A program made the position numbers and the translations under genes. Below are positions 52,095 through 60,900 of a DNA stretch of 64,000 bases, one piece after another (within the stretch, counting starts at the first letter, position 1; each line of letters starts with the position of its first letter). The DNA lies in assembly GCF_036327775.1 (NCBI RefSeq), contig NZ_CP109598.1, positions 3,534,001 to 3,598,000 of the forward strand, in the 5' to 3' direction. The stretch comes from Streptomyces sp. NBC_01498 (GTDB lineage: Bacteria; Actinomycetota; Actinomycetes; Streptomycetales; Streptomycetaceae). The notes beneath the pieces were generated by a model. The model did no database searches. It was given only the letters and a program-made list of their open reading frames with translations, and had not been told where the DNA came from.

Positions 52095-53077
52095 GCGTGT
52101 CCGAGAACGCAGGTACGTCGGGAGCCCGGGGCACGACCGGGGCCACGGACGTGGACCGGTACCGGATCGAGGACCTGGCGCACGCGAGCGGCGCCACGGT
52201 CCGCACCATCCGCGCCTACCAGGACCGCGGGCTGCTCCCCGCCCCGAGGCGGCGGGGCCGGGCCAACATGTACGGGGACACCCATCTGTCCCGGCTGCGC
52301 CAGATCTCGGATCTCCTCGACCGGGGCTACACCCTGGCCTCGATCAAGGAACTGCTGGAGGCGTGGGACACCGGGCGCGGACTCGGCGGGGTGCTGGGTC
52401 TGGTCGCCGAGGCGCGCGCCCCCGGCACCGACGAGCGGCCCGCCCGGCTCACCCGCGCCGAGCTGGACGAGTTGTTCGGCGGCTCCCCCGGCGAGGCGGC
52501 GCTCATCGAGGCGGTGGAGCTGGGGGTGCTGGAGCCGATCGCGGGCAGGGACGACGAGTTCCTCGTACCGAGCTCCCAAGAGTTGTCGGTGGCGGCCGAG
52601 TTGTACGCGGCGGGGGTGCCGCTGTCGGCTCTCTCCGCCCATCTGCGGGAACTTCGCGGCCAGGTCGAGCACATCGCCGTTCGTTTCCTGGAGTTCGCCA
52701 GGGAGCATGTCTTCGCGCGGTATCCGGTCCACCCGCCGACGACGGATGCGGAAGCCGCCGAGGCGGCAGCGCTCCTGCGGCGCCTGCGCCCCCTCGCCGG
52801 GCAGACCGTCGACGCCGAACTGGCTCGCGCCATGAGGTTGTTCGCCGCCCGGCACCGGGAGCAGCGCCGGTTGGCGGGCGAGGTGGAGCTGTCACGCTCC
52901 GGGACCCGGTCGGTGGCGCTGCCGGCCGGGACGGTCGAGGCTCTGCGGAGCCTGGTTGGCGAGGAGGGCGTCTCGGCCTTCGTCACCGCGGCGGCCGAAC
53001 GGGAGTTACAGGCAAGGACGTTGGACAGCCTTGCCACAACCCACTCGCAGCGCGGACAACTTGATCAAATGGGCTGA
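52091..53077 (+). CDS. MerR-family regulator of the EphD-like operon, with TTA codon
   Basis: 328 aa. The N-terminal MerR winged helix (about 20-90) reads YRIEDLAHASGATVRTIRAYQDRGLL, then GDTHLSRLRQISDLLDRGYTLASIKELLE. The long C-terminal part (about 110-325) is helical, probably a ligand or dimerisation region. GTGA overlap with the upstream gene. An in-frame TTA (codon 306, 53006-53008) near the end again points to bldA. It is probably an autoregulator of the operon. Followed immediately by DnaA boxes. Confidence 0.86.
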   Translation: MSVSENAGTSGARGTTGATDVDRYRIEDLAHASGATVRTIRAYQDRGLLPAPRRRGRANMYGDTHLSRLRQISDLLDRGYTLASIKELLEAWDTGRGLGGVLGLVAEARAPGTDERPARLTRAELDELFGGSPGEAALIEAVELGVLEPIAGRDDEFLVPSSQELSVAAELYAAGVPLSALSAHLRELRGQVEHIAVRFLEFAREHVFARYPVHPPTTDAEAAEAAALLRRLRPLAGQTVDAELARAMRLFAARHREQRRLAGEVELSRSGTRSVALPAGTVEALRSLVGEEGVSAFVTAAAERELQARTLDSLATTHSQRGQLDQMG

Positions 53078-53089
53078 CAGGGAGGTCGG

Positions 53090-53143
53090 TTGTCCACAGA
53101 TTCGTCAAATCGCCTGTGGATAACTTGAGTTGACTGTGGATCA
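53090..53143. promoter_or_regulatory. DnaA-box cluster upstream of kptA
   Basis: TTGTCCACA (53090-53098, plus), TGTGGATAA (53115-53123, minus) and TGTGGATCA (53135-53143, minus, one mismatch). All lie within 54 bp of AT-richer sequence between the MerR and kptA genes. Downstream, to about 53230, there are repeats of TCGGATCG/TCGAAACAAG type. Confidence 0.65.
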
Positions 53144-53272
53144 AACATTTTCACACTGATCTTTTTCGATCGGATCGAGTCGAAACAAGTCGGAACGAAT
53201 CGGATCGGTGCGCATGTCGAACCGGATCGAAATGGGTGGCGCCTCCCCGGTGCCTCCCGGCACTCTGGTCGG

Positions 53273-53851
53273 ATGACCGGAACGCATACCCCACCGGGCA
53301 CGGGAACGCCCGACGAACGGCGCACCGTCAAGGTGTCGAAGTACCTCTCGAAGCATCTGCGGCACCAGCCCGAGCGAATCGGGCTCACGCTCGACCCGAA
53401 CGGCTGGGTGACGGTCGACGCGCTGCTCCGCGCCACGGCCGCCCACAACTTTCCCGTCACCCGCGCGGAACTCGACCATGTCGTGGCCGTCAACGACAAG
53501 CGGCGCTTCACCGTCGAGGGCGGCAGAATCCGCGCGAACCAGGGCCACACCGTCGAGGTGGACCTGGACCTGCCACCGGCCGAGCCGCCCGCGTACCTCT
53601 ACCACGGCACGGTCGCCCGCAGCCTCGACGCGATCCGCGCCGAGGGCCTGCGCCCCATGAACCGCCACCACGTCCATCTCTCCCCGGACCGCGAGACGGC
53701 CACCCGCGTCGGCGCCCGCCGAGGCCGGCCGATCGTCCTCCCGGTGGACGCGGGCGCGATGCACCGCGACGGCCACGTCTTCCGCGTCAGCGCCAACGGC
53801 GTCTGGCTGGCCGACGCCGTCCCCCCGGACTACCTGCGCTTCGGCGACTGA
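53273..53851 (+). CDS. kptA: RNA 2'-phosphotransferase (Tpt1/KptA family)
   Basis: 192 aa. The RNA-binding lobe has VSKYLSKHLRHQPERIGLTLDPNGW and IRANQGHTVEVDLDL. The ADP-ribosyl-transferase lobe has YLYHGT, MNRHHVHLSPDRETA and VLPVDAGAM. These are the family's conserved His/Arg residues for NAD+ and the RNA 2'-phosphate. KptA removes a splice-junction 2'-phosphate using NAD+, although bacteria have no known tRNA splicing that makes it; its bacterial substrate is unsettled. The ATG has only a weak ribosome site. Stand-alone gene. Confidence 0.93.
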   Translation: MTGTHTPPGTGTPDERRTVKVSKYLSKHLRHQPERIGLTLDPNGWVTVDALLRATAAHNFPVTRAELDHVVAVNDKRRFTVEGGRIRANQGHTVEVDLDLPPAEPPAYLYHGTVARSLDAIRAEGLRPMNRHHVHLSPDRETATRVGARRGRPIVLPVDAGAMHRDGHVFRVSANGVWLADAVPPDYLRFGD

Positions 53852-53900
53852 TCCCCGCCGACCCACCACGCACCCACCACGCGCCCGACCGGCGCGGCCC

Positions 53901-53945
53901 GGTCAGGCCGGTCAGGCCGGTCAGGCCGGTCAGGCCGGTCAGGCG
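53901..53945. repeat. Five 9-bp tandem repeats upstream of the F420-type oxidoreductase
   Basis: GGTCAGGCC repeated five times (the last ends CG). It sits 18 bp before the ATG of the next gene, so repeat number could alter promoter or leader spacing. Confidence 0.85.
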
Positions 53946-53963
53946 GAAACGTAAGCTCGGCCC

Positions 53964-54866
53964 ATGAGTCTGCGTCTGAGCACCGTGATCCTCCCCGTCG
54001 ACCGCTGGCACAAGGGAGGCCGGGCGACGTGGCAGCGTGCCGAGGAGCTCGGCTTTCACACGGCGTACACCTACGACCATCTCTCCTGGCGCACCTTCCG
54101 CGACGGCCCGTGGTTCGGCGCCCTGCCCACCCTCACCGCCGCCGCCACGGTGACCGAACGCCTCCGGCTGGGCACCCTCGTCACGTCGCCGAACTTCCGC
54201 CACCCCGTGACGCTCGCCAAGGAACTGATCTCGCTCGACGACATCTCCGACGGGCGCGTCACGCTCGGCATCGGTGCCGGCGGCAACGGCTTCGACGCCA
54301 CGGCGCTCGGGCAGGAGGCGTGGACACCGCGCGAGCGGGCGGACCGCTTCGGCGAATTCGTGCCCCAGCTCGATCGCCTGCTCACCGAGGGCGCGGTCAC
54401 CCAACAGGGCGGCTTCTACTCGGCGGTCGAGGCCAGGAATCTGCCGGGTTGTGTACAGCGCCCCCGCCTCCCCTTCGCCGTCGCCGCGACAGGCCCGCGC
54501 GGCCTCGGACTCGCCGCACGGTACGGCCAGGCGTGGGTGACCACCGGCGACCCGAAACTCTTCGACGAGGGCACCCCCGCGCAGTCGGACGAAGCGCTGC
54601 GCGGGCAGGTCGCGAAGCTCGGCGCGGCGTGCGAGGCGATCGGCCGCGACGCGGCTGAGCTGGACAGGATCCTGCTCACCGCCTTCACGCCGGACCGGTC
54701 CACGATGCTCGACTCGGTCGGCGCCTTCGTGGACTTCGCGGGCCGGCAGCGGGAGATCGGCTTCACCGAGATCGTGCTCCACTGGCCGATCCCCGACTCG
54801 GACTTCGCCGTGGACCAGGACGTCTTCGAGCGCGTCGCGACCGAGGCGGCCGACCAGCTGCGCTGA
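53964..54866 (+). CDS. LLM-class (luciferase-like) F420-dependent oxidoreductase
   Basis: 300 aa TIM-barrel protein. It begins MSLRLSTVILPVDRWHKGG, with YTYDHLSWRTFRDGPWFGALPTL and LGTLVTSPNFRHPVTLAKEL, and later the GIGAGGNGFDA glycine loop: a luciferase-like monooxygenase/F420 reductase signature. Streptomyces members usually use F420. The substrate is unknown. Its ATG is preceded by the 9-bp repeat block, with no strong ribosome site. Confidence 0.86.
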   Translation: MSLRLSTVILPVDRWHKGGRATWQRAEELGFHTAYTYDHLSWRTFRDGPWFGALPTLTAAATVTERLRLGTLVTSPNFRHPVTLAKELISLDDISDGRVTLGIGAGGNGFDATALGQEAWTPRERADRFGEFVPQLDRLLTEGAVTQQGGFYSAVEARNLPGCVQRPRLPFAVAATGPRGLGLAARYGQAWVTTGDPKLFDEGTPAQSDEALRGQVAKLGAACEAIGRDAAELDRILLTAFTPDRSTMLDSVGAFVDFAGRQREIGFTEIVLHWPIPDSDFAVDQDVFERVATEAADQLR

Positions 54867-55074
54867 CGGCGCCTCGCCGTCCCCCGGGGAACGCGTGAGT
54901 ACGTCGGGACTACGTCGTGGCTACGTCGTGAGAGCGTTCGGACGGTGACGCGTGGGGACGTTCGGGCGCGAACCTCCCGGTGTCACCCCGCTCGCCCGCA
55001 ATGCCCGCTGTCGTGCCGGCTCAGGTGTGCGCCCCCGCGCACGCCCGTGCACGCGGGTACGGGAGAATGAGCCG

Positions 55075-55953
55075 GTGACCTCCCCCATCGAATCCTCGCT
55101 GCCCGCCCGCCCCCGGCTGATCGCCACCGATCTCGACGGAACGCTGCTGCGCGACGACAAGACCGTCTCCGAGCGCACCGTCGCCGCGCTCGCCGCCGCC
55201 GAGGAGGCCGGGATCGAGGTCTTCTTCGTCACCGGGCGGCCGGCCCGCTGGATGGGGGTCGTCAGCGACCATGTGCACCGGCACGGCCTCGCCATCTGCG
55301 CCAACGGCGCCGTCGTGGTGGATCTGCGGGCCGGCGGGGGAGTCGGCGAGGCGGTGATGGTCCGCGGCCTGGACCCGGACGCCGCGCTCGATGTCGTCCA
55401 GGCGCTCCGGGACGCCGCTCCCGGCACGTCCTTCGCCGTCGAGAAGACGACGAGCTTCGACCACGAGCCCGACTACCCGCCCTTCGTGAACGACCCCGGC
55501 TCGCACATCGCCGTCGCCGAGAAGCTTCTCCAGGAGGCGACGGACAAGGATCCCGTCATCAAGGTGCTGGCGAACCACCCGACCCTGGCACCGGACGCCT
55601 TCCTCACCCTGGCCCGCACGGCCGCCGGACATCTCGCCTCCTTCACCCGCTCCAGCCCCACCGCGCTCCTGGAGATCAGCGGCCTCGGCGTGAGCAAGGC
55701 GAGCACCCTCGCGCTCTGCTGCGCCGAGCGGGGCATCTCCTCCGACGAGGTCGTCGCGTTCGGCGACATGCCGAACGACGTGGAGATGCTGGCATGGGCC
55801 GGTTCGTCGTACGCGATGGGCAACGCCCACCCGGACGTGATCGCGGCGGCGTCCGGCCGCACCGTCGCCAACAACGAGGACGGGGTCGCCGTGATCATCG
55901 AACAGCTGGTGGCACGGGCGCGGGACGCCCTCCAGGTGCCGGACACCGACTGA
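55075..55953 (+). CDS. HAD-superfamily hydrolase (Cof type), paralogue of the serS-linked enzyme
   Basis: 292 aa. Motif [15 protein letters not shown], motif II FVTGRPARW, motif III LGVSKASTL, motif IV FGDMPNDVEML. The cap has FDHEPDYPPF. The start is GTG after GGAG; the open frame extends 41 codons upstream. It resembles the HAD protein at 42394 in domain order and motifs, suggesting an old duplication. Sugar-phosphate or flavin-type phosphatase activity is typical. Confidence 0.9.
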   Translation: MTSPIESSLPARPRLIATDLDGTLLRDDKTVSERTVAALAAAEEAGIEVFFVTGRPARWMGVVSDHVHRHGLAICANGAVVVDLRAGGGVGEAVMVRGLDPDAALDVVQALRDAAPGTSFAVEKTTSFDHEPDYPPFVNDPGSHIAVAEKLLQEATDKDPVIKVLANHPTLAPDAFLTLARTAAGHLASFTRSSPTALLEISGLGVSKASTLALCCAERGISSDEVVAFGDMPNDVEMLAWAGSSYAMGNAHPDVIAAASGRTVANNEDGVAVIIEQLVARARDALQVPDTD

Positions 55954-56097
55954 ATCCGGACACGGCCCGGGTCCGGGCGCACCTCCCAGGTCCGGCACGG
56001 CCGGGTACGGCACCGCCCAGGTCCGGCGCACCACCCAGGTCCGGGCGCACCGCCCAAGATCGACCCGCCCAGCGCGGACACACCCCGGTCCGGTGGC
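55954..56097. repeat. Tandem ~20-bp repeats between convergent genes
   Basis: Four to five copies of a unit resembling GCACCGCCCAGGTCCGGG (about 55972-56060). It separates the HAD gene from the sensor kinase, both of which end here. No coding function. Confidence 0.7.
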
Positions 56098-57879
56098 CTA
56101 CAGCGGCGCCTGCCAGATCACCGTCGTGCCGCCGCCGTCCGGGGCGAGGCCCGGTCCGACCTCGCTCGATCCGCCCAGTGACTCGGCGCGCCGCCGCAGG
56201 TTGCGCAGACCGCTGCGCCGGCCGCCGTCCGGGATGCCCACCCCGTCGTCGGCGACGGACAGCCGTACGGCGGGTGTGCCGTCCGGCAGGTGGGCGCTCG
56301 CGTCCACCGTGACCTCGATCCGCGACGCCCGTGCGTGCCGGAAGGCGTTGGACAGGGCCTCGCGGAGCGCCGCGATGAGGTTCTTGCCGGTGAGATCGCC
56401 GACGGACGAGTCGACCGCGCCGGCGAAACGGTGGGTCGGCCGGAAGCCGAGCGGCACGGCCGCCATGTTGATCTCGCGCAGGACGCGGGTGCGCAGCCCG
56501 GACGGCGCCTCGGCCGGGCCCTGTTGCAGCGCGAAGATGGCCGTACGGATCTCCTGGATGGTGACGTCCAGTTCGTCCACCGCCTTGCCGACACCCGCGC
56601 GGACCTCGGGCACGGCCGACCGCCGCTGCGCGGTCTCCAGCATCATCCCGGTGGCGTACAGGCGCTGGATGACCAGATCGTGCAGGTCGCGGGCGATCCG
56701 GTCGCGGTCCTCGAACACCGCGAGCCGTTCCCGGTCGCGCTGCGCCTCGGCCATCATGAGGGCGAGGGCGGCCTGCGAGGCGAACTGGGCGCCGAGGGCG
56801 CGTTCCGACTCGGTGAAGGGGCGTGCGCCGATATGGCGCGGGGTCGCGAGGACGCCGAGCACCCGCCCGTCGCTGTGCAGCGGCAGCAGCATGCTCGGGC
56901 CGAAATGGGCGGAGAGCGGGGAGATCAGGCGCGGGTCGGTGCTGGAGTCCTCCACGTAGACGGATTCGCCCGCCAGCAGTTGGGCGACCACCTCGCTCTG
57001 TCCGGTGATCCGGGTGCCGATGGAGGCGTCGGGGTTGTCGGAGGAGACGGCGGCGATCTCCAGATCCCCGTCGGAGGTGGGCAGCAGGACGACGCCCGCG
57101 GCCGAGTCGGCGAGTTTGCGGGCCTGTTCGGCGACGACGGTCAGGGCGTGGCGGGCGTGTGCGGTGTAGTCGGCGTCGGCGTCGCCGTCCGTGGGGGCGG
57201 TGGGGTCGGGGTGTTCGGGGTGTTCGGGGTGAGCGACGTCCTCGCCGGACAGCAGGGCCGTGGTGACGGCGACCGAGCCGTCGATCCAGCGTTCGCGCCG
57301 CCGGGCCGCCTCGTACAGCCGGGCGTTGCCGATCGCCAGGCCCGCTTCGGTGGCGAGGACCCGCGCCAAGTGCTGGTCGTGGTCGGTGAATTCGGCGCCG
57401 TCGCGCTTCTCGGCGAAATACAGATTCCCCAGTGTCTCGCCCTGGACGCGGATGGGGACGCCGAGGAACGAGCGCATCACGGGGTGGTGGGGCGGAAAAC
57501 CGGCCGCGCGCGAGTCGTGGCCGAGGTCGGTGAGACGGATGGGTTCGGGGTGGCGGATGAGTGCGCCGAGCAGCCCGGTGCGGCCGTCCGGGCGGTGGCC
57601 GATCCGCCGGGCGGTGGCCTCGTCCACGCCGTACGTGACGAAGTCGGAGAGACCGCGGCCCGTCTCGTCCACGACGCCGAGCGCCGCGTAACGGGCCCCG
57701 GTGAGACGGGCCGCCGTCTCGCAGATCCGGTCGAGGGTGGAGCGCAGTTCGAGTCCGGTGCCGACGGAGCGCATGGCTTCGAGCAGTTGCGGGACGCGCG
57801 CGGTGAGTTCGGTGGACAGGCCCTGGAGACGGCGAGCCGCGTCGGCGTCGGGGTGGTCCCGGGGGTCGGGGGCTGTCAT
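56098..57879 (-). CDS. GAF-domain sensor histidine kinase (DosS/NarL-type HisKA_3)
   Basis: 593 aa. Two GAF domains (about 40-185 and 235-375) precede the HisKA_3 dimerisation domain with the phosphoacceptor His in RIARDLHDLVIQRLYATGM (about 410). The HATPase_c has N-box REALSNAFRHARA and G1 VADDGVGIPDGG. No membrane segment. The DosS/DevS-like arrangement next to the cytochrome bd operon fits an oxygen/redox sensor, but no heme ligand can be named. No response regulator is adjacent. ATG 57879 is nine bases after a TAGGGT -10-like element (read on the minus strand), so it may be leaderless; an ATG eight codons upstream is an alternative. Confidence 0.88.
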   Translation of the reverse strand: MTAPDPRDHPDADAARRLQGLSTELTARVPQLLEAMRSVGTGLELRSTLDRICETAARLTGARYAALGVVDETGRGLSDFVTYGVDEATARRIGHRPDGRTGLLGALIRHPEPIRLTDLGHDSRAAGFPPHHPVMRSFLGVPIRVQGETLGNLYFAEKRDGAEFTDHDQHLARVLATEAGLAIGNARLYEAARRRERWIDGSVAVTTALLSGEDVAHPEHPEHPDPTAPTDGDADADYTAHARHALTVVAEQARKLADSAAGVVLLPTSDGDLEIAAVSSDNPDASIGTRITGQSEVVAQLLAGESVYVEDSSTDPRLISPLSAHFGPSMLLPLHSDGRVLGVLATPRHIGARPFTESERALGAQFASQAALALMMAEAQRDRERLAVFEDRDRIARDLHDLVIQRLYATGMMLETAQRRSAVPEVRAGVGKAVDELDVTIQEIRTAIFALQQGPAEAPSGLRTRVLREINMAAVPLGFRPTHRFAGAVDSSVGDLTGKNLIAALREALSNAFRHARASRIEVTVDASAHLPDGTPAVRLSVADDGVGIPDGGRRSGLRNLRRRAESLGGSSEVGPGLAPDGGGTTVIWQAPL

Positions 57880-57942
57880 ACCGTCGACCCTAGTGAGTCG
57901 CATTTGACATGGAAAGTCGGTTATCGGCGGCTGTCTCGCCGA

Positions 57943-60900
57943 TCAGGACGGCTGATCGACCCGTACGGCCCGCGTCTGCCCCCGGGCCTGCCCCTGCCGC
58001 TGCTCTCGTTCGCGCTCGCGCATCGTGCGCAATGGACCGTCCACCGCGATCAGATCGGTGTACGGGCCCCGCTGCACCACCCGCCCCTCGTCGAGCACCA
58101 GCACCTCGTCCACCGCGTCGAGCCCCTGGAGCCGGTGGGCGATCAGCAGGGTCGTCCGCCCTTCCGTCTCCGCCAGCAGGTCCGCCGTCAGCGCGTCGGC
58201 CGTCGGGAGATCGAGGTGTTCGGCGGGCTCGTCCAGCACCAGGACGGGGAAGTCGGCGAGAAGCGCCCGTGCCAGCGCCAGACGCTGGCGCTGGCCGCCG
58301 GAGAGCCGCGCGCCGTGCTCGCCGACGAGGGTGTCCAGTCCGGCGGGCAGCGTGTCGACCCAGTCCAGCAGGCGGGCCCGGCGCAGCGCCTCGCGCAGGT
58401 CGTCGTCGGTCGCGTCCCGGCGGGCGAGGGCGAGGTTCTCGCGTACGGAACTGTCGAACAGGTGCGCGTCCTGCGCGCACAACCCGACGAACCGCCGCAC
58501 CGTGTCGCCGTCCAGCGTGGCCGTGTCCGTCCCGCCGAGCCGGACGACGCCCTCGCGCGCGTCGAGGAAACGCAGCAGCACCTGGGCGAGCGTCGTCTTG
58601 CCCGAGCCGGAAGGACCCACCACGGCGAGCCGTGTCCCGGCGGTCAGGGTCAGGTCGACCCCGGCGAGCGCGTCGCGCTCCTGCCCCGCGTACCGGGCCG
58701 AGAGCCCCCGTACCTCCAGTGGGAACGGCGATTCGGGAGTGACGGCAGGCCGCTCGGGCTCCCGTACGGGGTCGGGCGCGTCCAGTACCCCGCACACCCG
58801 CTCGGCGCTGCGCGCGGCCCGCTGCCGGTACCGCACCGCGAGCGGCAGCCCGGCCACGGCCTCGAACGCGGCGAGCGGCGTCAGGACGACAACGGCGAGC
58901 GCGACTCCCGGCAGCCGCCCGTCGTGCACGGCCCCGACACCGGTGTACGCGGCGGCGGTCACCGTCAGGCCGCAGATAAGCGCGGACAGGCCGCCGCTCA
59001 GTGCGGTGGCGGCGGCGCCGCGCGAGGCGATGGCCGTGAGGGCCGTGTCGGCGTCGCGCGCCGCGCGGATACGGCTCCGCAGGGCGCCGGCGACCGTCAG
59101 TTCGGCGCAGCCTTCGAGGAGTTCGGTGACCCGGGTGGCGAGCAGGCCGCGCGCGGGGGCGAGCCGCCGTTCGGCGCGGCGCGCGTGGGCGGCGCCGATC
59201 AGCGGCACGCCGACGCCTGCCGCGAGCAGGCCGACGGCCAGCGCGGCGCCCGCCTCGGGCAGCAGCCAGGTGGTGAAGCCGACGGTGCCCGCGCCGACGA
59301 GCAGGGCGGAGCCGACCGGGAGCACCCAGCGCAGCCAGTAGTCCTGGAGGGCGTCGACGTCGGCGACGAGCCGGGTGAGCAGATCCCCGCGCCGGGTGTG
59401 GCGCAGCCCGGCGGGGGCGAGCCGTTCGAGCCGTCGGTAGACGGAGACGCGCAGGTCGGCGAGCATCCGGAGCACCGCGTCGTGGGAGACGAGCCGCTCG
59501 GCGTAGCGGAAGACGGCGCGCCCGATCCCGAAGGCGCGGGTCGCGGTCACGGCGACCATCAGATACAGCACCGGTGGCTGCTCGGACGCCCGTGAGATGA
59601 GCCATCCGGAGACGGCCATCAGCCCGACGGCGGACCCGAGTGCCAGGCTCCCGAGCACCAGCGCGAGTACGAACCGACCTCGCAGGGCCCCGGCGGCGGC
59701 GCGCATCCGGGCGAGCGGGCGTGGTGTGGCGCCGCGTCCCCGGCGTGCGTCAGTGTCCGGGGCGGCGGTCTGGTCCGCGAACACGGACGGGCCCCCGGCG
59801 GCGCCTGTGCCTGTACCGGAGGTGGCGCCGCCGCCGGTGCCTGTGCCTGGACCGGAGGTGGCGCCGCCGCCGGTGCCTGTGCCTGGACCGGAGGTGGCGC
59901 CGCCGCCGGTGCCTGTGCCTGTGGTGCCGGTGTCTGGGCCTGCGCCGGCCGCTCCCGTACCGATGCTGCTGCCGCCGCCGGTACGGTCAGTGGTCCCCGT
60001 AACGGAAACGCCGCCCCCGTGCCGGAGCCCCGGTGTCCGCCCGCCACCCAAGGGCCGGTCCACCGGCGCACCGGAACCGCCCAGTTCGACCACTCGGTCC
60101 GCCAGGGGCAGCAGCGCCGGGCGGTGGATCACCAGGATCACGGTGCGGCCCTCCGCCAGGCGGCGGATCGCCGCCACGATGCCCGCCTCCGTCTCGCCGT
60201 CCAGTGCCGCCGTGGGCTCGTCCAGCAGCAGCACCGGACGGTCCGCCAGGAACGCGCGCGCCAGTGCGAGGCGTTGACGCTGCCCCGCCGACAGGCCCGT
60301 ACCGTCCTCGCCCAGTTGGGTTTCCGTCCCCCGGGGCAGCGCGCTCACGAAGTCGTACGCCCCCGCGTCGCGCAGCGCGTTCCGTACGACGGCGTCATCC
60401 GCGTCCGGGCGGGCCAGGCGTACGTTCTGGGCAATCGTCCCCGCGAAGAGGTACGGGCGCTGCGGCACCCAGGCGATCTGCGCGCGCCAGCGGTCCAGGT
60501 CGAGGGCGGAGAGGTCCCTGCCGCCCACCCGTACGTGACCCTCGTCCGGCACGGTGAAGCCGAGCAGCACGTTCAGCAGGGTCGTCTTGCCCGCGCCGCT
60601 CGGGCCGACCAGGGCGACCGTCTCCCCCGGTTCGACCACCAGCGTGGCCGCGTCCAGGGACGGTTCGGCCCGGCCCTCGTGGCGCACCGTCACACCCGCC
60701 AGCTCCAGCCGGGGCGGGCCCGCCCCCTCGGCCGTACACCGTCCCCCGGTCGCCGGGTCGGTGCGGGAGAGGGTCGCCGGGTCCGTCTCCAGCACCGCGA
60801 AGACCTCCTCCGCCGCCGCCAGCCCCTCCGCCGCCGCGTGGTACTGCGTGCCCACCTGCCGCAGCGGCAGATACGCCTCCGGGGCCAGGATGAGCACGAC

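Noticed and set aside
56290..59595. A 1101-codon open frame antisense to the sensor kinase and cydDC
   Set aside because: It mirrors the GC-rich codon pattern of the true genes on the other strand, has no domain or ribosome site, and crosses the boundary between two well-identified genes.
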